Positions 34,023 through 47,050 are shown, counted from the stretch's first letter. The stretch is DNA of 64,000 nt from Orbilia blumenaviensis (GCA_036872755.1 JAVHNS010000001.1:3658001-3722000); one strand, 5' to 3'. Numbers and translations: made by a program. The notes: generated from the sequence alone by a model not told the origin.

Positions 34023-37000
34023 TGTGAACTTGTGCTCAGGGAGCGAAGAATCAATGAGTGTAAAATCTGATAATGAAGGCAGCTGGCTTCGTAATATATT
34101 GACAAAGCTTCCCTCCCGAAACTTTTCCGGCCGCCCCACCTGGGCATGCGCGAAGCTTTTCTGGCTCATTACTCGAAACCTGTTTTGCCAGGTAATCTCA
34201 GCCTTCTGTGCTTTCTTTGTGAATTTGAAGAGGATTGATGCAGATGTGTGAACGCCACCAGGCCAAGAAATATGCAAAGTTGCACCTGAATACGGGTGTG
34301 AAGGGACGTTATTCGCTAACGCCAAGCTGGGGGGGATGATTTTGTGTAACGATTCTTTCCAGAACTTTTTCAAGGGTTTGTGGGGACTCAAGCCGGCTAG
34401 TTCGTGGGGACTGTGCGGTATTTTTAAATGTTTTGCGGGAAGAGGGGTTGAAGGCGGGAGGATGCTGAACTGGTATGTTGATGCGATTTTGCAGGTAGAA
34501 GACGATGGTCTTTTGTCGACAGTCTATCTATATACCACTATCCGGTAGGGAAGGTCGTATTCCCGAGTTCGACGGAAGGCATTTGACAAGGCTTCAAGGT
34601 TGAATATTATGACATCAGATCCGCCATGCGAATTCGTTGTCTATCGTTGTTTATGCAAACCCGATTGAAGACTTACTCGCCACAGACGGAAAGTGCTGGC
34701 TAACCAACCATTCGACCCTACACAAAAGGCCACAGCAGGAAGGTAAGGACGTAGGGCCAGCCCAAGGATCCAAGGAGCCCCCCAAAATCTAAAAATCAAC
34801 ACTAGCAAGGGCAGACAGCTGAAACTACTCATGCAAATAGACAAAGCGTACAGCTGCAAGAACAAAAGGTTGATTAAAATGCTTGAGAGCTTAAGAGTGT
34901 GGGTTACGTAAAGATGGTTTTGAATTTTCCGACCCCAAAGATGATCAGTCCACTCCCTTTCCTCGTCGGCTAATAGGATCACAACTACACTGTCTAGAAA
35001 GATTTTCGCAAATCACAGTTTCCCTTCAGAACTTCACGATGAGTGCCGCATTGCAAACTACCAGAGGGGCTCGTAGGCGATTTTGAGGAAAGAAACTATT
35101 ATATTGCCAATTGCTAATTACAAAGTTTTTAACACAATCTACTAGCAACTAAGTAGCTTAGTTTCAGACTGCCTGTGTGCAACTCAGTAAATATTCGGCA
35201 CGATTGACTAATTTTCTGGGTGGGGCCAGCCGGGGAAGGACAGGCAGAGCAAACGGCTCTGACTGCAGCTGCAGGAGATATCACAACGGCAAAATCCGTT
35301 TTTGGAGTTGACTTGGTCTGGACACAGTCGAATGCCTGCCTGCAGTAGTAGAAACTGTGGTCAAAGGAGACTTTAGGGTACGATAGGAGCGAAATCTACA
35401 CATAGACTAGCAAAAATCGAGGGGATTGTGCCGGGGAATAGTGAACCATGGTACCTGTACCTTCGATTTCGATATACAATATTATCCAGTGTCGGTCGAT
35501 TTTATAGGCCTAGCTTTCCTACCACATGCACAACACATGTGCGCCCTTTCGTTTAAATCGTCCAGCCTTTTACGTGCAACACGTACCTTGAGTTATCACC
35601 ATCTACAAGGTGGCTAAGGTGATACCTAGGTAGTTACAGGTTCTCCCCAGAGTTTTGTATTATAACTTTGGTTCATGATCATCGTTCCTGGTAAAAGGCA
35701 TCCGGGATGTGTTGACATGTTGTATTTTTCGAATACTTGGGACACGAAGGTTCGCCGAGACTAGTCTGGCCTGACAAGGCGTTTTCTAGTGCACTAACTG
35801 GTGTTAGTGGACGCTAATGAACCCTTTCTCCACATTGACATTTGTTGGCATGTTCGATAGGCACACCGTTAGACACTCTGTAAAGCAGGGCATAAATAAT
35901 TAAGCCCGTGAATACTCAAAGACGCGTTGCAAAGGGGAAAAAAAAAAAAAAGAAAAGTGATCCGAGCAAAGAGAAATCCTTACAATTAATTTATCTCGAT
36001 GATTCGACCTTCTAAAACCATATCATGTATGTACTTCTGTCTACGTCCGCGCTGAAGTTCGATTTTGTGTGCGTCTGCTTTCTCGCGATCAGTCAACATT
36101 CCACTATCATAACCGAGTTTGTGCGCCAAATAGTCAGCCAACTAGACTAGCGCTCGCTAAGTATTCTCTTTTTTGCTGTTTAGTTGCCTTCGGGGCTTAG
36201 TGTGGCCAGAAGGGTCTTCTTCCAATCTTGGTTTACGAGTACGCCTTCATAGTTAAAACCAACATGAAGATAGGGGTCGTGGCGTCGGTAAGTACCAAGA
36301 ATTAGACGAGCCTCTCGTACTTCTCGAGCTTCGCCGCTTCCCACGTCACTATTCTCGGAGGTCTAGCCCTAGTAAATCGATAGTAACGTCATGCTTAAGT
36401 ATCCAACAGTGATCCTGGGTTTTTGACCCGGGTTCGAGTCTGATTTACAAGACAAGTCCAACAACTAAGATTCCAACTCGCATTTCAGTTTTGCTAGCTT
36501 TGGACCCAAGAGTTACTGTAGTTATCAAGAAAGAGAATGGACAAGGCTGATGAGAACATTGCGATGGATATATATAGTCCTCGATGGATCCTCTCATTGC
36601 ATAAGTACGAATTAGTCATCGTGACTGAAAGACAATATATACTCCAATCTCTACGGAAATTACCGCCTTATTATACTTTGCATGGGACTGGGCTCCCGAG
36701 ATTGTATAAATAAATTTGGGATAATAAGTTATTAGATTGCAGGGCCTTTTATGCATCTTTTTGAAAAACCCATTGTCGGGAAGGGGATGGGCTCATGGAT
36801 ACCTGTCTGAAAACTTTGAAAATGAAAGGAAGTACATTATTTAACCCAGTGTCCGCCCCGAAACAACATCTAAAGCTTTATTTGAAAAAATTGAGTAGTG
36901 GGAGCATGTTAAGAAACTGCTAGCTCGGAAACGAGCTTAATATGGGATCCTATGGCTGTCTAAACAACTGATCTCAAAAACCCTATCTATGTAACAGTAT

Positions 37001-37211
37001 ATGGGAAGTAATATTTCCAAGACTACTAAACCATGCCTATTAAATGCCAAATCCGGTGCATGTAGTGTCACACAGAGTGCAGCCCACTTCGTGGTTGAGG
37101 AGACCAATATAGTGTTGTTTTTGTTGTATTTTCATTTTCAAAGCTGCTAATACTAGACAGCTGGCGTCTGGGACCGAAACTAGAACTGTATCTGTTACCA
37201 CTACTCTTTAA
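34023..37211. other. 3.2-kb stretch without a recognised gene
   Basis: The promoter of the ankyrin gene lies at the left end. A 113-codon minus-strand frame (34641-34982) is hydrophobic, has splice-like signals (TTCTTGCAG and GAGTAAGT on the minus strand), but matches no family I know. At 36412-36440 a GGGTTCGAGTC motif resembles a tRNA B box without a foldable tRNA around it. CCCACTTCGTGG at 37084-37095 resembles the flank of the dispersed repeat seen at 4680 and 38685. Confidence 0.45.
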
Positions 37212-38225
37212 CGTCTGCGACCAAAAGGAAACCGACCCAATCGAACCAGCCTCGACGCTCGCAACCAATTGGTCGGAAGAACGGGGATCAAACCAAATAA
37301 CAATTACCACGCATCACCCACCTATCAAAGCCCATCGAAAATCAACCCAACCTTCAAACTGGCGTCCAAAGACCCCTGGGAGGCTTTTCTCCCAGCCCGG
37401 ATATCCTCCTTCCTCACCGACAACCTTACACCTCTGTCTCATCGGTTTAGCTACGAACTCGCATACATTCAATCCCACCTCCCACCGTCCCTTCGTACTA
37501 CCGACGCGAATCTTCTATTGACCATAATCCTCCTCGTCGTAATCCCAATCACATTCGTTCTTCCAATGAAGCGATTTCTCAAATCCGTTACTGGCTCGTC
37601 GCTCTTCGATGACGATGAGAGTAGGACCGAGGATACAGTTTATGTCCAACAGGGTGCAAAGACATATACCATAAATTTCCCAAAGGGAGATCTAGACTCC
37701 AAAACGATCGTGAAGGATCTACGGATTGCGGTTTTGGATGCCCTTGGCCTGGCTCACGATCATTCGATCAAGCTGTTGTTCTCAGGAAGCCACTTAAAGG
37801 ACGACGAAGCGCTATTGAGAGACTTTAAAGTCAAGCACGGCGCAAAGATCCTGTGTATGGCGTCGAAGTCGAAACTTGCGCCTCCGCCATCCGGGAGTTC
37901 CAGGCCATCTGCTAGGAGCACACCGGAGCCGCCGAAAAAGAAGATTATTCCACCTATGGAAAAGATCGAACTTGTTCGGAAGCATATTACCGAAACCGTT
38001 CTTCCACTTGTGGAAGCCTTCGAAACGAATACGCCGGAGGATGCGGCGAAACGGAAAGACGAGCATCATCGGCTTAGCGAGACGGTTTTGGGCGAGATGC
38101 TGAAGTTGGATTCTGTGGATGTTGATGGAGATGATGGGGCGGAGGTTAGGAAGAAGAGAAAAGTGATGGTTAAGGAGTTACATTCTATTCTAGAGAGGTT
38201 GGACAAAGTTGACAAGCAAGCTTGA
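37212..38225 (+). CDS. Membrane-anchored ubiquitin-like/BAG-domain co-chaperone (Snl1/Bag101-like); start unresolved
   Basis: The open frame runs 37212-38225 without an ATG before 37567; the segment from TTG at 37269 encodes 318 residues. Domain order: variable N-terminus; a membrane segment LLLTIILLVVIPITFVL followed by basic MKRFLK; a ubiquitin-like fold (KTYTINFP, DALGLAHDHSIKLLFSGSHLKDDEALLRDFKVKHGAKI); a Ser/Pro linker; and a C-terminal BAG three-helix domain (IELVRKHITETVLPLVEAFE ... KVMVKELHSILERLDKV). BAG domains bind the Hsp70 ATPase domain and promote nucleotide exchange; fungal members sit on the ER/nuclear envelope. The ATG after the membrane segment would delete the anchor, so either an upstream exon with an unseen intron or a non-AUG start (CTG 37215, TTG 37269) is likely. 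No good ATG-plus-donor was identified between 37070 and 37212. Domain calls are firm; the 5' end is not. Confidence 0.8.
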   Translation, partial: RLRPKGNRPNRTSLDARNQLVGRTGIKPNNNYHASPTYQSPSKINPTFKLASKDPWEAFLPARISSFLTDNLTPLSHRFSYELAYIQSHLPPSLRTTDANLLLTIILLVVIPITFVLPMKRFLKSVTGSSLFDDDESRTEDTVYVQQGAKTYTINFPKGDLDSKTIVKDLRIAVLDALGLAHDHSIKLLFSGSHLKDDEALLRDFKVKHGAKILCMASKSKLAPPPSGSSRPSARSTPEPPKKKIIPPMEKIELVRKHITETVLPLVEAFETNTPEDAAKRKDEHHRLSETVLGEMLKLDSVDVDGDDGAEVRKKRKVMVKELHSILERLDKVDKQA

Positions 38226-38683
38226 TACACCGAACCTGATCGGATTCGCTTCTTTGATACAATGGGGGTTTTGTTTTTGTTTTGATACATTTACATTGAG
38301 CGGGTGTCCATTTTTTACTCTCTTCATGGGCCTTGAGGGTATAGAACGGAATTAGGCTACACTTCGCCGCTATCCTTGTAATTTTTATAATAATTTATCT
38401 TTGTGTTTAGAGATCATAAGTATGATGATTTTAATGTCATGAGGTACAGATGCTGTTGACATGTTTCTCAATTTTCAACCCCCCCCCCCAATTTCGAGTT
38501 TTGGTTCAATCTTAGAACAATAGTACATAGAATCCTACTAGCTCCCCGGCTCGGAACTATAGCTTCCCTGCTAGCATGTATCCAGTTGATGAGACAACAT
38601 GCAATAGCTATACCAAGTACATAATTGTCGCACTGCAGCTGCAGCTGTAGCACTTCACCAGTTGTCTATGCTGCTGCTCGGGA

Positions 38684-38738
38684 CCACTTCGTGGAGGCTG
38701 GTTTAAAAGATTATGATACTCTGGTCTCGTTATGGTAT
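38684..38738 (+). repeat. Partial copy of the inverted-repeat element end
   Basis: 38684-38705 (CCACTTCGTGGAGGCTGGTTTA) matches 4679-4700 with one difference. It is followed after a gap by CTCTGGTCTCGTTATGG, which resembles the opposite arm (CTGGTCTCGTAAACC at 4210). It looks like a decayed or truncated relative of the 500-bp element. Confidence 0.5.
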
Positions 38739-40957
38739 TCCAATGCCATCTGATTTTTAGCTTCCTGCTAATCCGAGCCAAGCTCCAGAGATTTCCAATT
38801 ACCAGTCCACAGTAAGTACCTTTTCGCACATTTTGTCGTCTAAGTATTTTTAAATAAATTTAAGTATTTATTTGTGTAATTTAAGTAATCGCATTGCCTT
38901 AACTAAAGAACCCCACCATTTTTGACAATACAGAGGACCAATAACATGACTGACGACAATAAATAATCCTAGTCTTTTTCTCTCCGCTAGCTCACTACGA
39001 GACATTCGCTAATATATTTAGCTTTGCAGACTTTGTGATCCCCCAGTTGATCAACTAACTTCACATGTGGGCATTGACAGCATCAGCCCCTACTTAGTAA
39101 AAATTCTGACGATCTGGACTTCATTGACTCACCTATTAGTTTCGGTGGTACGTGGGTGACAAAAATGCATGGGCAATTTGTTTGGTACTTCCACGCAATG
39201 CTGCTCATATTATTCTGTCACCCGCGTAGGTGACTTGATGGCTAGGAGGAAATAGTTTCAAATCTTTACCAATTCGAGGTTCCACCCTGTTCTTTAAGTA
39301 GTTATCTGGTGACTTTCAGTAGATTGAAAGTGCTCCTACCTGAAGAAGTAGTTAATGTGTATCTCATGATGACCTTAGTAATTATAATTTTGTGGTGCTA
39401 CTGGGATCGTGAACAGGTGAGCGGTAGAATACGAATACGATTTCAATCCGTGATAAAATATATACATATAAATAAACTTCTTCGGATCCCTAGCCTTCTA
39501 TTTGACGTATTATTAAACCACATGTGGTACGTAGATCGTGTATGATAAGATAGAGTGCACTGTCCCACAGTAAAGACATCAAAATTTCAGGACCCGTTCA
39601 GCCCCCAGCCCCTAATTGTAAGCAAATGTCTTTTAAATTGTGAGAAAGGTAAATAAAAGTCCGCTCTACGCCGGCCGTTTGCTTGAGAGGGTTGGAGCTA
39701 AGTTGAGTCGCCGCCGTCTTTGTTAGATAAACACCGTTTTTAGCTGAGAGCGCGAACGCCCCCAAGGCACGCCGTTATCCCCCAAATTGGCAACATCGTC
39801 GCACAATGAAATATAAATTCAAACCGCCACATACCAAGAGGGAGTACAAGATTCGATCGGGCTCCGTTGCGAGTCGAAGCTTCCGTCAGAGGAAGATTCC
39901 ATCATGAGTTGTGATAGGTGGAAAGTTGGCAAAAGTCGCCTAATCCGGCCCACTCTCAGTACTAGCCTAACCGAGCCCGTCGCTTAATAACCAATTACAA
40001 CATTTCAACTCGACAAAAATGTGTTTTTTTTCTTAAGACCGTTCCCGAGAATATAAACCGGAACTGAAATACGTAAACTAGTATACCGTTTTGCGCCGCA
40101 CATCCACCTGGCTGCCGTCATAGATACCATCTGCCAACTGCCTCGCATACGCGGCTTCTCGAATCTCTCCTTAATAGTCGGGCAGATATATAACATGCCA
40201 GGACCCTGAGACCCTACATAATGCATGATATAATTTAGTTTTGTGCATGCGCCATTCAAAATGTATTTTGAGAACGTTTACCCCGGGAGGCTAGTTGAAG
40301 TGACAAAGTATGAAGCTTGAAGTAGTGGTTAGGTTAATATTATATGATGTCTTTGACCTTTATGATAACTTGCTCCGGAAAATCGATGCAGCCTGCGAAC
40401 CACCGTTTTTAACTTATGTTGTATTCTTAAAATATGGAGGAACTGCGAGGACCAGGCCATGCCCTTTTTCCTCCTTGAAAGAAAGTTTGATCGTGTCGCA
40501 CTCAGACCACATAGTGGGGCCAGTCGCAGTCGGTGATTAGCCACAGTGCTCGCGACTATGTAGCTCTATCGCACTTTATCCCAATCGAGTATATGGTGAG
40601 CTGAATTGAAAGGAATGAATGCATGATCAATTTGAAGACTGCTGCAATTTTCATGAGTGTAATTTTTGAAGGCGCACAGGTCGAGCCGTCTAGCCCCTTC
40701 ATTTACATCATTTGCTAAAAAGAATAGGATTTTGAATACCAATTAAAAAAAGAAAATGAGGAGACGTAGACGAGGATTGACATATCAACCAATAATGGTA
40801 TTCTATAGTAAATTGGTCCGAATATCAGCGGAATAGGCCCTGGGTACTGAATAGATTAATCATACTTGTGACCGTTAGGGAAATAATTCTAAAAAATCAG
40901 TACGGATTTGTCTTAATTATATGATCGTAAACCGGGCGCGTGGAGGCACGAATCTTT

Positions 40958-40967
40958 GAATATAAAT
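40958..40967 (+). promoter_or_regulatory. TATA-like box of the GLEYA gene
   Basis: GAATATAAATTGA lies about 125 bp upstream of the start codon. A good TATA-type match at a plausible distance; no transcript evidence. Confidence 0.35.
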
Positions 40968-41088
40968 TGAGCGATGGCAGCATCTTTCATAGCCATGATT
41001 ACCACCAGTGCACTGCGGTTGCAATAATAATCATATCTTCAATATATTGCTTCAGTTTATTCCCAGCATTATATTAAGTTGCCTCAAA

Positions 41089-42320
41089 ATGCGTATCCAA
41101 TTGCTTAATGCATTGTTGTTCCTTTCCGCCGGCCATGTCGTCATTGCCTCTGCTGTCGTTTCCGATGCTAAAGGACTTCAAGAGCGGAATTATGGCTGTA
41201 AGTCTTCTAATTACTGTGCCCATCCACAAAAACTTCAACAACTGATTCTAATACCCATATCTTAGATTGCCAGCCAACCACCAAGCGTGTGACGACGACG
41301 AAGACCGCTTATAAAACGTCCACTAGATGGAGCAAGACCAAAACTGTTTACAAGACGTCTACTAAATGGAGTAAGACTACTACAAAATGGTCAAAAACGG
41401 CAACAGTTACAAAGACTCTGCCCGTAAAAACAACATCGGTTACAAAGACTCTGCCCGCGAAAACGACTACTGTCGTCAAATCTACTACCCTTCCACAATC
41501 GACTGTCACGTCTACTGCACCAGCATCCACATCGACTATCACGTTCACTGAACCGGCATCCACGTCGACTGTCACATCTACTGAGCCAGCATCCACTGTC
41601 ACGTTGACTGAACCAGCATCCATATCAATTATCACGTTAACTGAACCACCAATCACGACCACCATTGCAACCCAAACCACTGTCACTGCAACCGTATACA
41701 CTACATATCCATCACCAGATTTGTCCTGCGATAATCAAGGATTCGCATTTGCTTGGTACAGAAATCCTTATACGAACAACGATGCCCCTCTCTACAGCGA
41801 TTTTGATGTGGAATTCTTCAAGACTGCAGCTGTTTTGGGGCAAGGAAACACGACCAAAATTGGCGTTGTTGCCGATGGAACCGAGATCTATGGACAACCT
41901 GTTAATGCAGGCTCACTTAGTTGGATCGCACTCAACCACCGAGGCTATCTTTTCGCACGTGAGACTGGTGATTATACTTTTATTATCCCATATACGGATG
42001 ATATCACTTTCATGTGGTTGGGGCCCGAGGCTTATTCCGCCTATAATCGAGCCAACGTAGATATCGAGCAAGGAATTCCATCTGTATCGAGTCCTCCAAA
42101 GGTAGTCAAGATTGCGTTAGTTGCCGGTACTTATTATCCTATTAGAATATTGTGGGGCAATGGTCAGGATGCTGCTTCATTCGATTTCACTATCACTGCG
42201 CCAACTGGAGAAGTTATTATCAGTAGAGATAGTACCACACCATCTCCATATCTCGTCTCACGCGTTTGTGATAGCACTCAATATCCAAACTTTCCTGCAT
42301 TTGGCGCGGAGACATCTTGA
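41089..42320 (+). CDS. Secreted GLEYA/PA14-like adhesin with Lys/Thr-rich stalk
   Basis: Two exons, 41089-41197 and 41266-42320 (intron 68 bp), encode 387 residues; the splice gives NYGYCQPTTKR. A signal peptide (MRIQLLNALLFLSAGHVVIASA) is followed by a Lys/Thr/Trp-rich repeat region (units like YKTSTRWSKTKT) and then Thr/Ser/Pro repeats of the type STSTVTSTEPAS. Together they form a probably O-mannosylated stalk to about residue 185. The C-terminal ~190 residues are a GLEYA lectin-like domain: FAWYRNP, GYLFARETGDYTFIIPYTDD, MWLGPEAYSAY, GTYYPIRILWGNGQDAASFDF. GLEYA and related Epa/Flo PA14 domains bind glycans on surfaces or partner cells. No GPI tail is visible: the protein ends soon after the domain, so the stalk is N-terminal, the reverse of yeast flocculins. 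Attachment, if any, would have to be non-GPI. Confidence 0.85.
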
Positions 42321-42949
42321 TTATGACATTATGTCTTGTCATATGTATTGGCGGAGCTAACTAGTACTAGATAGTAGCCTGTAATTTGGCTTCTGTAAGA
42401 GTTCGGATTTTATATCAGGAAAAAACGATTAATCTTAGCAACTTTCACCCGAAGTTGCTAAGGTTTTGAAGAAAAAAAATGTACTTTAACCAAAAACTTC
42501 TAATATTACTAATATTACTAATGTTACCAATCCACACAAACCATTTCTCACAAATCGTAGTTCATATCAACAATAATATATATCGTAGGGGGGATGGTAG
42601 ACCTGGTAGAAGGTTTCTACGGTTTAAGGCTTCTTGGTGGCCAACACCTAGTGAAGCGATAGCCTATCAAGTCAGCTTGAAAACTCTTAAGTTGTATCCC
42701 AAGTTTACTAAAGACTCAAAGGAGAAGGAATTAGAGAAAGGTATAACATTAGCCCCACTATCTAGTATATACTGGTTTCGTAGTATATATATACCGTAGG
42801 GTAAATGGTGCATTTTTTGAGGACTCCGATGTGTCTAGAGGACGCCTTAAACTTATCTCAAGCCCTTTAATATGTCTTTACTACTATGAAACATAATTCG
42901 AGATTGACTGATTAGCTTGCGTTTGATAGACAGCTCGGGAAACGCACCC

Positions 42950-43290
42950 TTCCCCTCCACGGTATCATATGGATTTTTGGTGAACTTGGGAGGTGAATGA
43001 GGTTCCTGCTCGACTTATAGTTTCTTCATATTGGTCACGAAATAGACCTGGGCCGCGAATACCGTCTACTAAGCCTGCTATTCCTACATAAGGTGGATTT
43101 AAAATGAACATTATCTAGGTTTTTGGTAATCTTAAGAGGTGACCCTAGAGCTCCTACGCTGACTTGAGAAACTGTAGTTTCTTTGTATATGTTCTGGCGA
43201 ACATAAACCTGAACTCATGAGCCGCAGAAGAATTCTGCTAAGTCTGCCATTCCCCTCTATGATAAACATAAATTAAAGCATATTTTTGAA
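42950..43290. repeat. Diverged tandem duplication, about 2.3 units of 125-175 bp
   Basis: Word-level similarity recurs in order. CCTTCCCCTC...GGATTTTTGGTGAACTTGGGAGGTGA...CGACTTATAGTTTCTT...GACCTG...CTACTAAGCCTGCTATTCC (42948-43084) is echoed by GGTTTTTGGTAATCTTAAGAGGTGA...CTGACTTGAGAAACTGTAGTTTCTT...AACCTGA...TGCTAAGTCTGCCATTCC (43119-43252). A third partial unit begins ATTCCCCTCTATGATAAACAT. Clearly non-coding and old. Confidence 0.55.
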
Positions 43291-46200
43291 CACCATCCCG
43301 AAGAATAAGATTTTTAGCGCGGCTAAACCACTGTCGTGGTAGGAGTCTTTCATCTGCCCGACAAGTATTATTTTTTAAATTATACTGGGAGAAAAAACAC
43401 ACACTTGCATATGTGTTTCATCGCATAGTTAGCTAAGGTTACTATGCATTTCTAGAACCATGTACTAGTAGGGATTATAGTCGGTGGCGTCTGGGGAAAG
43501 TAGTGTCACCCAGAATAGGACAGTATCGAGCGATCATTGTTTCGAGAAGCTGGGTAGTTCGGCATCGACTAGGCACTCAAGGTATGTGGAGATGTACTAA
43601 TTTTTTGTTATGTAAGTGTTGCTTCCCTGAGCTCATGAGAAAAGTAGTCTCGGTCGAGAAAAAAAAAAAAAAAGACGGCACTTAATGTCTTAAACCCGAA
43701 ACCTTTATCTTATGGATTTCAAGACATGATCTTTTTATCGATTAGCCATGGGCCATGGCATCTTGTTGGAATGCTACGCTGTCGAGGATCAAATGGGTCC
43801 ACAAATGTGGTATGTGGTATAGATCTCATGAGATCCGCTTGGTATTTTAGTTTCCGGATCACGGAAAACATAACCCAGCTATCCATCCAAATATGGCAGC
43901 CACACGAGAGCCAATCAAGCAGCCGGTAGAGCAAAGCTTGCAAAGGAGGGGGGTAGCTAAGTGGTGGTGGAAAAGCCCCCGCAATTAACTCCCTTTTCCT
44001 ATCAGAACTCTCAAAAGCTCATTGTGTGGATCTAGACTTATGCATACTGCACACGGAAGTTGAAGGATCTCCTTTCCGATTATCTCGGTCGTAACAGAAT
44101 CTGCAGCGGATCCTGTAGACGTATACGTATATAGGGCCGCCAGTGCTACTGTACTTGGCTTGAGGATTGAGTCTAAATTAATCCAGGGCCACGGTCGCAC
44201 CAATAGCCGTCGCCGCCTGTTGTAAAAAGATTTTGACAATCGGTCCCATGGCCTCGTCCATGTGGTCAAAGAAAGGTTTCGAGGAAAAATTTTTATGGGA
44301 ATTCCTCCATTTTCATATGCCGAAATTTACTATCGGATATTCCTCCTGTGTTACCCTGCCTGCCTGCTTTTTTTTTTTTTTTTACTTTATCTTTTTGGTC
44401 GACCAGACCAATAATTTCTTTGCTAATGGGGCCAGGATCAACGGATATAACTGTCAGTTGGGTGTTTCCTGGTAATGTTATGGCTTTTGAAACAGGCGAC
44501 CCAGCTCAAATCAATCAATCTGAGCCGTAGCTTATGTAGATTTTCTTCTTAACCTCTGGGATTTTTATTGGTGAGCAGAATCACCTCACCACTCTTTTTT
44601 TTTGGAAGGGTGGGAGGAGAAGGGCGCCCCCCTGGACGCGTACCTGCATGAAGAAGAGGTCTGGACGTTGGGGGACACCATGGATTGCATGATCATTATT
44701 TTTTTCGGCCGGCAGCATTTTTTTCTACGTTATCTGTGAAGATTGCACATAAAAGGAGATGTACTGGTACCTTCGTCCGGTGGTACAGCGTATGTTTCAT
44801 GACGGTGCTGGGCACTATACGCCTAGGCTAGTGATAGTGCGCGGAGTGGCTACCTTCTTTTGGGGGCCAGAAATTTTATATTAAAAACGGTCTTGACATG
44901 TCGGTACAAGGCATGCGGTTTCGGCAAATAGGGTGGGTTCATGCGAAAGGAATTTCTTGGGCTCGTGAGGAAAACCGAAACCAAAGAAAGAACGAGACGA
45001 GAGGGAAAAAAAGGGTCGCTCGTATCTACCCGGCATGAAAGCATGTAAAAAGTGGATCTTGTGCTTTTTTGGGGCGACCGAGGATGGCCGAGAGCGTGGG
45101 ATGTTGGCGAGGCTCCGAGGCGGGAGATCTCCATTCAATCAGGACGTGAAGAATTTTCGACGGTTTGGATTGATTCCTCCAATGGCGTGCGAATTGGGGG
45201 TAGAATGGTGCAGGGAGAAGCTGGGATAAAACAGCTGCAGCTCTGAAGAAGGAAGAGGGAGGAAGAGGAGAAGAGGGGGGCAAGCTGCTGGCAGAGATAT
45301 CCTTCAGCTCCTTCGATTACCATTCGCCAATTGAACCAGCTGCAGATGCAGATGTGGAAACCTTTTTTAGCCAAATGGAAATAGCGATTGAGCCGCTTAG
45401 CGAATTACAAACTCTCTTTCGTCACTTTCAAGATGTAAAATGTCATCAAGGTCACGGAACAAAGCGTGAGAGGTGGGTCGTCTTGGTGCTGCATACTGAC
45501 ATGTCATTGCTGCCAGGGCCGACGGTCGATTCTTATCGAGGGCACGCTAACGCACCGCAGGTTGCATATGGGGACCACTTTATGCGTAGATACGGTTCCT
45601 CTGCATGAAGGAACTGGGGACTTAGGCTCCCGGGATCCAGTCGATGGAGCTATTTTTGAACCCTTCGTGGGGACATCCGGACCTTGATTTGATATAATTC
45701 TGGCTTCAGCAGGCCCTGTGATCACGTTTTTACTCCGTTGAATTTTTGTTTTTCCCCTAAGCATGTCCAGCCCCCAGATAGATTGAAGGTTAACGTTAGT
45801 AGTTAAGTTGAACTGGGCAAGGTTGGGGAAGGGCTAGCGGGGATATTTTTCCCTTCTCTGGGAGGGTGGTTGCCTTTGCCTTTGAGTCCATGAACATCCA
45901 GGGTTGGGTAATTTTGTCGATTCTCATAATTAGGCCGATATGAAGTTGCAGAAGGTGACCGCCCAGTGATTACCTATACCTTTGAGGTTACTTTCTTTTG
46001 TAAGAAAATGTCGGTGGTGATGGTGGTGGTTACATACATGCAATTTTAACTCGTGGCGTACATGCGCATATGAGATGTGCTATAGCTGGTGTATAGTACT
46101 AACTGCACTCAGACAGACGCACGGCAGCCTTTTGGCGTACATACTTCGATACTTCGGACAAACATACCGGCCGGGAGGCAATTAATTGACGTTCGACGTT

Positions 46201-47050
46201 TTTCTCTGTACTTCTGGCTTCGGAATAGAATAGATACCATTCGAGACTACCCAGGAGGTGTGTACACATATACTTCTATGTCTCTAGATCTCGGGCATCA
46301 ATGAATCAATCAATCTGGGGCATCTATAATTGACCACACCATAGTTAGCTAGCTAGACAGCGCTAGTTAGTCCAGTCGGTACATGTACAGAACGTTGCAT
46401 GGAACTAGGACCCGAGTGACACTCGCATACAACCAGAGGCACTAAGCTCGGTCAGTCAGTCGGCTCAGTAAATAATACATCTCGGGAAACCCTTTTGGCG
46501 GAAAACATACCCACCTCGCCTACTAGGAGGTGCTGAACCCGTCAAGAAAAGACGCAATTCCCAGTTTTGCATTTCAGCCGCTCGCCTCGAAGAAAAAAGT
46601 CCAGTTGCGGTCGCAGTATATACGGATTGCCTGTTATATATTATAGTACCAACTTACATATACATACATTGCGGTACATATTCTACCTACTTTGTATGGC
46701 CGTGTGGGACCTCGAACTACAGATCCTCTGTGGCTACCATATTAGTTTGTCGAGCTTTTCGAAGTTCTTCTTCTCTTCAACCTGCCGTTCGGTGCATATT
46801 AATTAATTTTCAATCGTGCGAAATCAAAATTCGATCCCCTGCAATTAATTCGCCCTACACACCCCTACATCTACACATCCCTACACGAACACACGCACAC
46901 AGGATTCGATAATCCACTAGTTATACTGCTGCAGAAGCAGTAACTACTCCTAGCTTCCTGCTTCCTGGTGGTGAAATTCAATTGACCATGCAAGTTTAAC
47001 CTCATTCGATCGAGAACATCGCATTCGTACGCACGTACACACGGGGTGGG

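Larger units (their letters stand above)
38226..41088. other. 2.9-kb intergenic stretch, no gene recognised
   Basis: Contains a C10 tract near 38479-38488, a short CAGCTG-rich repeat at 38632-38650, the dispersed-repeat copy near 38684 and AT-rich filler. The last several hundred bases are presumably the promoter of the GLEYA gene. Confidence 0.45.

Noticed and set aside
36405..36450. Anticodon-arm-like CTGGGTTTTTGACCCGG and B-box-like GGTTCGAGTC
   Set aside because: No variable loop or T-stem partner, and no acceptor stem; not a tRNA.
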